A stretch of 64,000 nucleotides of DNA from positions 1 to 64,000 of the forward strand of contig CAMWJC010000003.1 in assembly GCA_947174495.1 (NCBI GenBank), read 5' to 3'. Each line of letters starts with the position of its first letter. Positions within the stretch are counted from its first letter, which is position 1. Positions 46,751-54,148 of the stretch are shown here, piece after piece. The position numbers and the translations under genes are program-made. The notes beneath the pieces were generated by a model. The model saw only the letters and a program-made list of their open reading frames with translations. It was not told the DNA's origin and did no database searches. Source of the stretch: an uncultured Lachnospiraceae bacterium. GTDB lineage: Bacteria; Bacillota; Clostridia; Lachnospirales; Lachnospiraceae.

Positions 46751-48403
46751 TTATTGTGCTGCTGTCAGATAGCTGCTTACCGCATAGACCGTCTGACCGT
46801 TATAATCAAGCTGTGACCAGCCGTTATCACCTATTGCCGTTCTGGTAAGTACCTCACCATTATGAAGAACCGCCACCACAGTATCATCTCTTGCTGTACT
46901 CGGTTCCGTACGCAGATTGGTTTCCATCTTTGCCGTAACTTGTTCATTTACCGGTGTATAAACGGGTCCCTGAGGCGGTGCCTGCTGCCCGGTATCTTCC
47001 ATATTTGTGGTAAGGTAGCTTGTCACTGCATAAAGTGTCTGACCATTATAAATAACGCGCGACCAGCCGTTATGCCCTATTCCAGTCCTTACAGCCGTAT
47101 CACCATGAACTAACTTACAGACGATAGTTCCGTCATCCAGAGTACTTGGCTGACTTCGCAGATTTGTTTCCTGTTTGGCGGTTACTGTCTCATTTACTTC
47201 CGTAAAAATAATTCCCACTTCCGGATTGGCTGCCACCACCTCTGCCGGCGTCTCATCCTTTGCCTCCGCTTCTTTGGTATAACCGAAATATGCCAAATTT
47301 ACGTCCGCCTTCCCAGAAATACCATCTACCTTTCCCTGACTGGTGTACTGCCACATGGCATGTGTACCGGAATAGCTGGAAGCGGTAGTCTGCGGATAAG
47401 GTTGATCCGGGTACTGCGCCACCCATATTTTATACTTCGATGCAAGGGTCCCTGTATTCCACTGAGCATTGCCCTCCAGCTCCGAACGGGAGGCATAAAA
47501 CATCGGCGTATATCCGCCTGCGGAAATTTCATCCAAAAATGCACAGGCAAGATTTGTTCTGTCCTCGATACTGAGCCCGTACTGTCTGCTGTCTGCGGAC
47601 TGAAAATCTTCGCAATTATATGCCACCGGATATGTAATTTTATATTTTGCAATGATATCCTTAGTAAATGCGGCTTCCGCCCTTGCCTCATCCTGTGTTA
47701 CAGCGGAGGAAAAGAAATAAGCCCCCAGCTTAATTCCTACTGCCTGCGCTTCCTGCATATTATATCTTGCCGTGGGATCCTCAAAAATCTCTCCTGTAGA
47801 CTTTGCACGATATCCCACACGGATCATGGCAAACTCCACCCCAGAAGCCTTAACTTTCGCCCAATCGATAGTACCCTGATATTTGGATACATCAATTCCC
47901 ATCGTTAATTGCTGCGTCTCATCTTTGCCAAGAGGAACCACCGTGACCTCCGCTCCCGCTGATTCATTACCTGCCGCGCCGCCTGACTGTGGATCCTGTG
48001 CATCATCCAATGCTCCGACCGTAACCTCTGCCTGCGTCTCCGCTTCCATCACCGGTTCCACGGAAGGCGATGGAGAAGCTGCCAGCAAATCTTCCTCTTC
48101 GGGCATATCACTGCCTTCTGTTCGAGAATCCTCAACTAAAGAGTTCTCCTCCTGCAGTTCTTCTTCCGGAATCTCTTCCCATAGCCCAAGCTGCGCTTCC
48201 ACGCTTTCCCGTTCTTTCCTGCTGCCGCTTAAAAAGACCACAAGTAAAACCACCAATACTACTACGATCACTACACCAAGTCCAACAAGACCAATCAAAA
48301 GCTTTCGGTCCGGCTCGACTGTAGGAAGATCTTCCTCATATAGTTCCTCTTCCTCATCATCTAAATCTTCAATAAAATCATCATCCAAATCGTATTTTTT
48401 CAT
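46751..48403 (-). CDS. Membrane-anchored GH25 lysozyme with two SH3 domains
   Basis: A 550-residue muramidase. The N-terminus is acidic (DLDDDFIEDLDDEEEELYEED), followed by one membrane helix (LLIGLVGLGVVIVVVLVVLLVVFL), a Ser/Glu-rich linker, and a GH25 domain (about 165-375). Active-site Asp is in MGIDVSKYQGTIDW; other family motifs are VAYNCEDFQ, MWQYTSQGKVDGI and ADVNLAYFGY. Two bacterial SH3 repeats follow (VTAKQETNLRSQPSTLDDGT and VTAKMETNLRTEPSTARDDT). It should cleave peptidoglycan at the outer face of the membrane during wall remodelling. Confidence 0.92.
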   Translation of the reverse strand: MKKYDLDDDFIEDLDDEEEELYEEDLPTVEPDRKLLIGLVGLGVVIVVVLVVLLVVFLSGSRKERESVEAQLGLWEEIPEEELQEENSLVEDSRTEGSDMPEEEDLLAASPSPSVEPVMEAETQAEVTVGALDDAQDPQSGGAAGNESAGAEVTVVPLGKDETQQLTMGIDVSKYQGTIDWAKVKASGVEFAMIRVGYRAKSTGEIFEDPTARYNMQEAQAVGIKLGAYFFSSAVTQDEARAEAAFTKDIIAKYKITYPVAYNCEDFQSADSRQYGLSIEDRTNLACAFLDEISAGGYTPMFYASRSELEGNAQWNTGTLASKYKIWVAQYPDQPYPQTTASSYSGTHAMWQYTSQGKVDGISGKADVNLAYFGYTKEAEAKDETPAEVVAANPEVGIIFTEVNETVTAKQETNLRSQPSTLDDGTIVCKLVHGDTAVRTGIGHNGWSRVIYNGQTLYAVTSYLTTNMEDTGQQAPPQGPVYTPVNEQVTAKMETNLRTEPSTARDDTVVAVLHNGEVLTRTAIGDNGWSQLDYNGQTVYAVSSYLTAAQ

Positions 48404-48445
48404 TTTTCTTTTATCCTATTTCATAAACTTTCTTCTTAAGTCTAC

Positions 48446-48475
48446 ATTATATAGAGATATTGCGATATTCGCAAT
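48446..48475 (-). promoter_or_regulatory. GH25 promoter with overlapping palindrome
   Basis: Reverse strand TTGCGA (48469-48474), 17-bp spacer, TATAAT (48446-48451). The 17-bp palindrome ATTGCGATATTCGCAAT (48459-48475) covers the -35 and part of the spacer, so a repressor could block it. Confidence 0.6.
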
Positions 48476-48569
48476 AAGCTTTCTCTTTTTTCGGAAAAGT
48501 GTTCCCATTGTTCATTTTCCAAAATTGGATAAATCTTTGCAACATTGTCAAGTGATGAGTTCCGAAATG

Positions 48570-48596
48570 TTGATTAAGTTTTTTGTATGATATAAT
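48570..48596 (+). promoter_or_regulatory. Candidate promoter of the frameshifted gene
   Basis: TTGATT (48570-48575) and an extended -10 TGATATAAT ending 48596; the spacer is 15 bp, but the TGn extension can compensate. It lies 101 bp before the GTG start at 48697. Confidence 0.4.
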
Positions 48597-48675
48597 TCAG
48601 TGCGGATACAGAAATTCGTATAATTATGTATGTTTCCGATAACACATTTAACAAACTGATTATATTAACAAGGAG

Positions 48676-48696
48676 ATAGATATAGATATAGATATA
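48676..48696 (+). repeat. Hexanucleotide tandem repeat between SD and GTG
   Basis: ATAGAT is repeated 3.5 times between AAGGAG (48670-48675) and a GTG codon (48697). The 21-nt distance is too long for good initiation, and slippage in steps of 6 would alter it. Confidence 0.45.
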
Positions 48697-49208
48697 GTGA
48701 TAGAATATTTAAGCATTATTGATTACAATACCCTTGAAACAATTAGCGAAGTAAAGGGATATGTGTCTATTGAGAATATTAACGAATTAACATATCAAAA
48801 AAATAAATCTACTGTAATGCGTGGTGAAAATGTTGAACATTTTAATTACTATATTATTGTCAAAAGCAATGATAATAAGGCGTACTGCATCTAAATAAAT
48901 GCGAAAATGAAACTGGTAATCCTGAATGGAGCTTATTTTGCACCAACATTTATATGAATTATTTGAGAGCATATATAGACAAAGAGATTCCATCATTACC
49001 TTCAATTCATGATTTGTATATTTTAATTGCCAGCACAAGCAGTTGTTTTGATCTTAAAGATATGTTAACTCCTAAATATTTAAACAGATTATTGATGATT
49101 CACAGAATTTGTTTGACATATTCTTCGCAGTTTCATATAATACTATCAGAGACGGAGCAATCCGCCATCGAAAATATTGTTCGCACACCGTCTGCGACTA
49201 ATAAATGA
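48697..49208 (+). pseudogene. Frameshifted gene of unknown function
   Basis: Two consecutive open frames appear to be one coding region. The first (GTG at 48697 to the stop at 48894) ends HFNYYIIVKSNDNKAYCI. The second, in another frame and without its own ribosome-binding site, can be read back to about 48885 as LHLNKCENETGNPEWSLFC and on to 49208. A single missing base near 48885 restores KAY-LHLNKC. The last 20 or so codons run through the antitoxin promoter and RNA repeats and are probably not original. No family is recognised. Confidence 0.5.
49113..49141 (+). promoter_or_regulatory. Consensus promoter of the type III antitoxin RNA
   Basis: TTGACA (49113-49118), a 17-bp spacer and TATAAT (49136-49141): a perfect vegetative promoter. 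Transcription should begin near 49148, just before the antitoxin repeats. Confidence 0.85.
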
Positions 49209-49302
49209 ACGGCTCGAAAATATTGTTCGCTTACCGGAAGCGTCTAATAAATGTCCGGCTTGAAAATTCTAGCCTTATCGCTTAGGTGGTAAGGCTATTT
49301 TT
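49148..49302 (+). ncRNA. CptI-like type III antitoxin RNA with terminator
   Basis: Two tandem 46-nt repeats, 49168-49213 and 49214-49259, both begin TCGAAAATATTGTTCGC and end in a GGC; a third partial unit starts at 49260. They run directly into an intrinsic terminator, stem TAGCCTTA/TAAGGCTA (49270-49277 and 49290-49297) then TTTTT. Type III systems have exactly this order: strong promoter, short RNA repeats, leaky terminator, toxin gene. The roughly two repeats of about 45 nt fit the CptIN family described from Coprococcus/Eubacterium. The RNA part seems intact. Confidence 0.75.
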
Positions 49303-49316
49303 ACGGGGAGAATGCT

Positions 49317-49583
49317 ATGGATTATCAAGAAGGATATGTCTATCATATTAAGGACGAATAATTTACTAAAGCAAACGATCCAAACCTCATGCAAAATAAA
49401 GAAAACGGCAATTATCGCCCAACTTTTTATTGTATGCATGATGAAAAAACATCCTTGCTTTGGCTTGTTCCACTTAGCAGTCGTGTTGAAAAATTTCAAG
49501 CAATTTATGATAAGCAAATAGAAAAATATGGTAATTGCCTGACCATTGTTATAGGAGAATTTTTCACCATTAACAGTAATTGA
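49317..49583 (+). pseudogene. Broken CptN/ToxN-family endoribonuclease toxin
   Basis: The ATG (49317) follows GGGGAG by 6 bp. The frame reads MDYQEGYVYHIKDE, then TAA at codon 15 (49359-49361), then continues FTKANDPNLMQNKENG and RPTFYCMHDEKTSLLWLVPL to GEFF before ending at 49583. FYC...LLWLVPLSSRVEKF matches my memory of the ToxN/AbiQ/CptN fold, where the PLSS stretch is conserved. The expected length is about 150-170 residues, so roughly half of the C-terminus is also missing. A Tyr codon turned into TAA would explain the first lesion. An internal ATG (49389) can only yield a fragment. Confidence 0.7.
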
Positions 49584-49793
49584 CTCTACCATTCCGGGTT
49601 TCTGTAGCAAACCAAATGTTACGTCATGCATGTTGATGCATGTAATATTGCAAAAGCCAGAACTTAGAAGTTTTTGTTGTATGACAACATAATTTTGTTC
49701 TGATAAATCCCCTAGATTCTTTGGAAATCTAATGCCTCCATTTTGAATTAACTCCTTTTCACCCTCTTTTTCTGGCATTACCTTAAAAATCAA
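49560..49793 (-). pseudogene. Fragment of an unrelated gene joined tail-to-tail with the toxin remnant
   Basis: The reverse strand has an open stretch of about 75 residues, with YVVIQQKLLSSGFCNIT and TFGLLQKPGMVESITVNG. This is the pattern of PASTA-like repeat domains found in clostridial zinc-ribbon proteins (L..aGF.NI...G.l...G.VesitinG). After SITVNGEKF the frame continues only through the antisense of the toxin, so the gene seems truncated at about 49560. At the other end it is cut near 49793, where a different reading frame ends with LPAKYANRQTLYGMKAA and a stop at 49790. The domain call is tentative. Confidence 0.45.
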
Positions 49794-49867
49794 GCAGCCT
49801 TCATTCCATATAACGTCTGACGGTTAGCATATTTAGCCGGTAGTTTAAGTGAGATTAGGGGAACTGA

Positions 49868-49975
49868 AGTCGTTTCAGCTTTCGCATGGCTTATAGCGAT
49901 CTTTCTTTGGATTTTGGAGAAACGGCTGTCACAAAATCCCGAAAGGCGCTATCGCCACAGAAAGCTGAAACGACT
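49868..49975. repeat. 108-nt near-palindromic hairpin element
   Basis: Perfect 16-bp outer arms AGTCGTTTCAGCTTTC (49868-49883) and GAAAGCTGAAACGACT (49960-49975). Inside, in order, ATAGCG/CGCTAT, CTTTC/GAAAG and GGATTTTG/CAAAATCC also pair, around a 15-nt loop (49917-49931). The right arm touches the yolD stop codon. It could be the operon terminator, a structured RNA, or a MITE-like insertion. Confidence 0.75.
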
Positions 49976-50427
49976 CAGTCCCTTTCCTCCGTTAAACAAA
50001 TCTCCACAATTTCCTCTATCGGTATCCTACTTCCCTCCTGCATGATCACAACTCTCTCATAAGGATCAATCTTCTTCACACGACCTCGCAGCGTAACGTA
50101 GGATCCTCCCGCCTTCCGGCTGTCAGGAAGAAAATAGGTAACTGCTACCTCCGGCTGAACAGATATCTGCTCCTGTATCAATCGAAGTTTCTCATCCAAA
50201 ATAATCCGGGCATCTTCCTCAAGTTCTATCCGGTTATCTGTAAGACGCCCTGTTTCCGCAATAGCGTCTTCATAGCCGGTTAATGCGGCAAACGGCGAAA
50301 ACTGTGCCGCCCGGTCTGCTCTGCTCATCTGCGGATGATTCGCTGAAACCGGATGCGGGAGCCCTATAATATCATCATAATGATGATAGTCATTACTTCC
50401 CTCTGTTGCCTTCTTCCAATCTGTCAT
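49975..50427 (-). CDS. YolD-like protein
   Basis: A 150-residue protein with the YolD signature SRADRAAQFSPFAALTGYEDAI and a C-terminal SH3-like part (GRVKKIDPYERVVIMQEGSRIPIEEIVEI). In Firmicutes YolD proteins are encoded with Y-family polymerases, as here: its start overlaps the polymerase stop by 4 bp. The molecular role is unclear, and modulation of the polymerase is suspected. Confidence 0.85.
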   Translation of the reverse strand: MTDWKKATEGSNDYHHYDDIIGLPHPVSANHPQMSRADRAAQFSPFAALTGYEDAIAETGRLTDNRIELEEDARIILDEKLRLIQEQISVQPEVAVTYFLPDSRKAGGSYVTLRGRVKKIDPYERVVIMQEGSRIPIEEIVEICLTEERD

Positions 50428-51983
50428 GCCTTATGACCTCCGATCTGCCTGTTCCGCTCTACGGTCATGGCGCCCTCTTCAAGGTTCATTCCCTTCAGGA
50501 TTGCATTTTTGCCGTACTTTTTCTTAATATCCAGCATAGCCTTCTGGATTTTTTTCTCCCGTGCTAATTCCGCTTCTTCTTCCTCTTTCCGCTTTTGCTT
50601 CGCTTCATAATCCGTAAACAAATCGAGCTGCTCAAAAATGTCCTCCCGGGCACTCTTATCTTCCGGCTCCACATGATTTGCTGTCACATAAACCCTTCTC
50701 ACCAGCAGATTTTTGTCTACAATCCTTTCATACAGCTCCGTAACCGCATTCAGAATCTGTTTTGTGGAGGAAGTATGCCTCTCCAGGTTCACGGTTCCGT
50801 GAGCATGTTTGGGAATCTTCCTTCCATAATGATCTGTTGTGACCGGTCCTTTATAATTCTTTCTAATCTCGGGATTATTCAGATTTTCGATATCGTACCC
50901 CACCGTGAGCACCATCTGATCGGTCGCCAGTCCTTTATCAACCAGATCCAGAACCAAAAGATCCGTCATTTCCCTGACGATCAGTTTGCCCTTGTCATAA
51001 GGATAAGGACACTGAAGCACCTGTCCGGAACCCATACTGCTGCTATCCGGTTTATAGGCCTTAATATCCGCCATAGTACAGGGCTCCCAGCCCCATGCAT
51101 GATCAATCAGTAATTCCGCATTAATTCCAAATAATCTGTACAATAATTCCTCATTGTGATAATCAGCAAGCCCTCCCACAGAGCATCTTGCCACATCCCC
51201 CATGGTAAACATTCCGTTTTCTTCCAATTTCCGGGCATAGCCCCTTCCCACACGCCAGAAATCCGTAATCGGACGATGGTTCCAGAGAAGCCTCCGATAA
51301 GTCATCTCGTCCAGTTGGGCAATCCGTGCGCCTCCCTTCTCCGGCGTAACATGCTTTGCCACAATATCCATGGCAATCTTACACAAATAGAGATTGGTGC
51401 CGATTCCTGCCGTAGCCGTAATACCGGTTTCCTGGAAAATATCCTGTATGATTTTCATTGTTAGTTCCCGTGCGCTTAAACGGCAGGCCGCCAGATAATG
51501 CGTCACATCCATAAACACTTCATCGATAGAATATACATGAATATCCTCCGGTGCAACATACTTTAGATAAATATGATAAATTCTGGTACTGTACTCCATA
51601 TAAAGGGCCATACGGGGAGGCGCCGCAATATAAGAAACCGACAATTCCGGATGCATTTCCAGTTCCCCACTGTTATAAGAAGAACCTGCAAACTCACGCT
51701 TCGGTGCTTTAAGCCGCCTCTGCGCGTTGACCTCCTTTACCCTCTGAACCACTTCAAACAGCCTTGCCCGTCCGGGAATCCCGTAAGACTTAAGTGAAGG
51801 AGATACCGCCAGGCAGATTGTCTTTTCTGTGCGGGAAGTATCTGCAACCACAAGGTTCGTTGTCAGTGGGTCAAGCGCTCTCTCCTTACATTCAACGGAG
51901 GCATAAAATGATTTCAGGTCAATGGCAATGTAAACACTCTCCTGAAGATTCATGTTCCCATAAGCATTGTTTTCCTGAAGCAT
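50424..51983 (-). CDS. Y-family DNA polymerase (UvrX/UmuC type)
   Basis: A 519-residue translesion polymerase. Palm motif I is YIAIDLKSFYASVECKERALDP, motif III is HVYSIDEVFMDVTHYL with the catalytic Asp-Glu pair, and the little-finger region follows. A lysine-rich helix near the C-terminus (about 465-500) may bind the sliding clamp. Its pairing with YolD and its LexA box place it in the SOS response. AAAGGAGG precedes the ATG. Confidence 0.93.
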   Translation of the reverse strand: MLQENNAYGNMNLQESVYIAIDLKSFYASVECKERALDPLTTNLVVADTSRTEKTICLAVSPSLKSYGIPGRARLFEVVQRVKEVNAQRRLKAPKREFAGSSYNSGELEMHPELSVSYIAAPPRMALYMEYSTRIYHIYLKYVAPEDIHVYSIDEVFMDVTHYLAACRLSARELTMKIIQDIFQETGITATAGIGTNLYLCKIAMDIVAKHVTPEKGGARIAQLDEMTYRRLLWNHRPITDFWRVGRGYARKLEENGMFTMGDVARCSVGGLADYHNEELLYRLFGINAELLIDHAWGWEPCTMADIKAYKPDSSSMGSGQVLQCPYPYDKGKLIVREMTDLLVLDLVDKGLATDQMVLTVGYDIENLNNPEIRKNYKGPVTTDHYGRKIPKHAHGTVNLERHTSSTKQILNAVTELYERIVDKNLLVRRVYVTANHVEPEDKSAREDIFEQLDLFTDYEAKQKRKEEEEAELAREKKIQKAMLDIKKKYGKNAILKGMNLEEGAMTVERNRQIGGHKA

Positions 51984-52019
51984 ATCTACGCCTCCTTTCC
52001 ATTCGCTTTTATGAAATAT

Positions 52020-52048
52020 ATCATATCAGAACATACGTTCTTTTTCAA
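52020..52048 (-). promoter_or_regulatory. LexA-controlled promoter of the polymerase-yolD operon
   Basis: Reverse strand TTGAAA (52043-52048), 17-bp spacer, TATGAT (52020-52025). The spacer contains GAACATACGTTC (52029-52040), a GAAC-N4-GTTC LexA/DinR box, so LexA would block RNA polymerase directly until DNA damage. Confidence 0.88.
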
Positions 52049-52062
52049 TATTATTTTTCTGC

Positions 52063-53037
52063 TTAATTCTGCCTTTTTATCTGTTCTCCTTTTATCAGAG
52101 AATATCTGATCAGACCGCTTCCGTTCAATTCTTCCCTGTACATATCCACAGCCGTGATCTGATGATTATCATAAGACGTATAATAGTAAATCCCTTTATC
52201 CACGTTACAGCAGGAAGTATAAATAGTAATTTCATACTTCCCGTCTCCTACTTCACAGCAGCCTCTCTGCTGATCCACAGAACCAAGAATATGAAAAAAC
52301 TGGCTCACGCTTTCTTCTTCCGAATCACCCGACAAAGAATTCATTTTGACAAAAGAAACTCTCACAAAGCGCGACTGGGAGGATAAATCTCCCGGAAGTC
52401 CCAATGCGCCCATTCCACGGCTGTATGCGTACAAATCAAGCTTATCCGAAAAGCAGTTCTTCGGCGCTTTCGGCGAAAGCTGCATATAGTTATTTAACTG
52501 AAACATCTGTTCATCAAAGGGCGGATTATTAGTCAACACTCCCACCGGATTATCGTATACCTTCAGCCCCTCATCTACAGATTCCACCACAATGGAATGC
52601 TCACGGTCGGAAATGATCCAATGAAGCTGTGTCGGCGGCAGACTTTCACTGAAAGAAATCTTGGTAAGATTTATCCTGCAAAGCAGTTCTTTTGCCTCCT
52701 CCACATTTCCGCACTGACTTAATATCCACGGTATAAACTCGAAGGTTGCCACATTATCCTTATCCTTTTCTATATCCCGGTACTTGGCATTACCCACAAA
52801 ATTAAGTCCTGCCATTCCCAGCCCCTTTTCATTTACCGCATCATAATACAGCGGATAGTTCTCTATCACACAAGCCATACCGATCATTGCATAGTGGCTC
52901 TCCATCGCACCCATATTCCGAAAATGAAAGACATAATTGCGAGGCACAATGGTAACCTCATCTCCGTAGGAAAATTCATAATCCAATGTTCGTCCAAAAT
53001 AGAAATCTTTTGTTTTATAGGTTGCAGCCGTACACAT
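52063..53037 (-). CDS. Choloylglycine hydrolase family enzyme (bile-salt-hydrolase-like)
   Basis: A 324-residue Ntn hydrolase of bile salt hydrolase length. After Met removal the nucleophile is Cys2 (MCTAATYKT). Other active-site stretches are FGRTLDYE (Arg, Asp), NEKGLGMAGLNFVGNA, GVLTNNPPFDEQM (Asn) and SRFVRVSF (Arg). The overall course resembles clostridial bile salt hydrolase more than penicillin V acylase, including LPGDLSSQSRF. It likely deconjugates taurine- or glycine-bile acids or cleaves related amides. It sits 45 bp after apbE. Confidence 0.85.
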   Translation of the reverse strand: MCTAATYKTKDFYFGRTLDYEFSYGDEVTIVPRNYVFHFRNMGAMESHYAMIGMACVIENYPLYYDAVNEKGLGMAGLNFVGNAKYRDIEKDKDNVATFEFIPWILSQCGNVEEAKELLCRINLTKISFSESLPPTQLHWIISDREHSIVVESVDEGLKVYDNPVGVLTNNPPFDEQMFQLNNYMQLSPKAPKNCFSDKLDLYAYSRGMGALGLPGDLSSQSRFVRVSFVKMNSLSGDSEEESVSQFFHILGSVDQQRGCCEVGDGKYEITIYTSCCNVDKGIYYYTSYDNHQITAVDMYREELNGSGLIRYSLIKGEQIKRQN

Positions 53038-53082
53038 AATCCGTCTCCCTTCTTACATCATTACTCTTAACAATTATCTCTC

Positions 53083-54117
53083 TTATTCTATAAAAGATAC
53101 TTCCCAGTCGTCATAACCATTATTTATAGAAAATTGATCCTTTATCCCTTCTGTCAGGCAAATTTCTCCCTCCCCGGTAATCAGGATCATATCAAAATCC
53201 CGATGCTGCCGCCAATAAGAAACGGCCCCGTCCGGACCCATGACAAACAGTGCCGTTGACAGTGCATCGCACAGCTTTCCTTCTTTGGCCAGAACGGTAA
53301 CGGAAGCAAGCCCGCTCTCTGCCGGATAGCCGGTAGCCGGATCAATGATATGCCCGTATGTCTTTCCATCCGCTCCCACAAAATACCGCTCGTAATTACC
53401 GGAAGTTACTATGGCCAGATCGCAGACCTCAAGCACACCCAGATATCCTTCTCCATATGGATTTCTAATTCCTACGCGCCAGTTCTTTCCATCCGGCCTG
53501 GTTCCGATAACCTGAATGTTTCCACCCAAATCAAGCAATGCCGATTTCACGCCTTTTTCTTTGAAAAGCTCCACCAGAATATCTCCGGTATAACCTTTTC
53601 CCACGGCGCCGAAATCCAACTGCATGCCGTCAGGCAGCGTCACACGGTTTCCCTCCATGAAAACCCGGTCATATCCCACATTCCGCAAAAGCAGTTCCAA
53701 TTCTTCCTGTCCTGGAATCCTGTTTTCTCCGATTGTAAATCCCCAGGAAAGAAGCACAGGATAAATAGTCGGCTCCAAAGCCCCCTCCGTCTCCTGTGCC
53801 ATCTTAAGCGCAAATCGTAGCAGATCACCGGTTTCACCGCTGACGTTTACAGGCGTTCCGTTACTATGATTAAGCGCAAATACCTCACTTCCCTCATCCG
53901 TCGTTGACCATAGCATTTCCAGCTCTTCTACTTTATTCTGTGCATCAAGAATTGCCTGTTCCCCTGTTTTCCCGTAGGCAGTCAGGGAAACATACGTACT
54001 CATTGCAAAAAAAGAGGCGTCAGCTTTCGACTCATCTGTTTTTATTTTCCGGGCGCCTGCCAGACAGACGCCCAGAAAAAGCAGTATCATAATCAGAGAA
54101 ATTACTTTGTTTCTCAC
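53083..54117 (-). CDS. apbE: ApbE-type FAD:protein FMN transferase
   Basis: A 344-residue membrane-attached flavin transferase. An N-terminal hydrophobic segment (VISLIMILLFLGVCLAG) is a signal or lipoprotein-like anchor. Family features are FAMSTYVSLTAYG, LQLDFGAVGKGYTGDIL in the flavin site, DLGGNIQVIG, and HIIDPATGYPA near the active site. It attaches FMN to extracytoplasmic flavoproteins (RnfG/NqrC-type or FMN-binding domains). Its client is not encoded in the window, although a NapH-like protein lies at the right edge. Confidence 0.9.
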   Translation of the reverse strand: MRNKVISLIMILLFLGVCLAGARKIKTDESKADASFFAMSTYVSLTAYGKTGEQAILDAQNKVEELEMLWSTTDEGSEVFALNHSNGTPVNVSGETGDLLRFALKMAQETEGALEPTIYPVLLSWGFTIGENRIPGQEELELLLRNVGYDRVFMEGNRVTLPDGMQLDFGAVGKGYTGDILVELFKEKGVKSALLDLGGNIQVIGTRPDGKNWRVGIRNPYGEGYLGVLEVCDLAIVTSGNYERYFVGADGKTYGHIIDPATGYPAESGLASVTVLAKEGKLCDALSTALFVMGPDGAVSYWRQHRDFDMILITGEGEICLTEGIKDQFSINNGYDDWEVSFIE

Positions 54118-54148
54118 CTGTCTGCTCCTTTGCTTTCATTGCAGGGAC

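Noticed and set aside
49168-49259. CRISPR array
   Set aside because: The two 46-nt units are contiguous without spacers and sit between a promoter and a terminator ahead of a toxin remnant.
49275-49793. Open reverse-strand frame of 172 codons
   Set aside because: Only the first about 75 codons look like protein; the remainder is the antisense of the toxin remnant and antitoxin terminator, so I report a fragment instead.
48404-49975. Intact insertion sequence or prophage remnant
   Set aside because: No transposase or integrase domain and no matched terminal repeats with target duplication could be identified; only fragments are seen.
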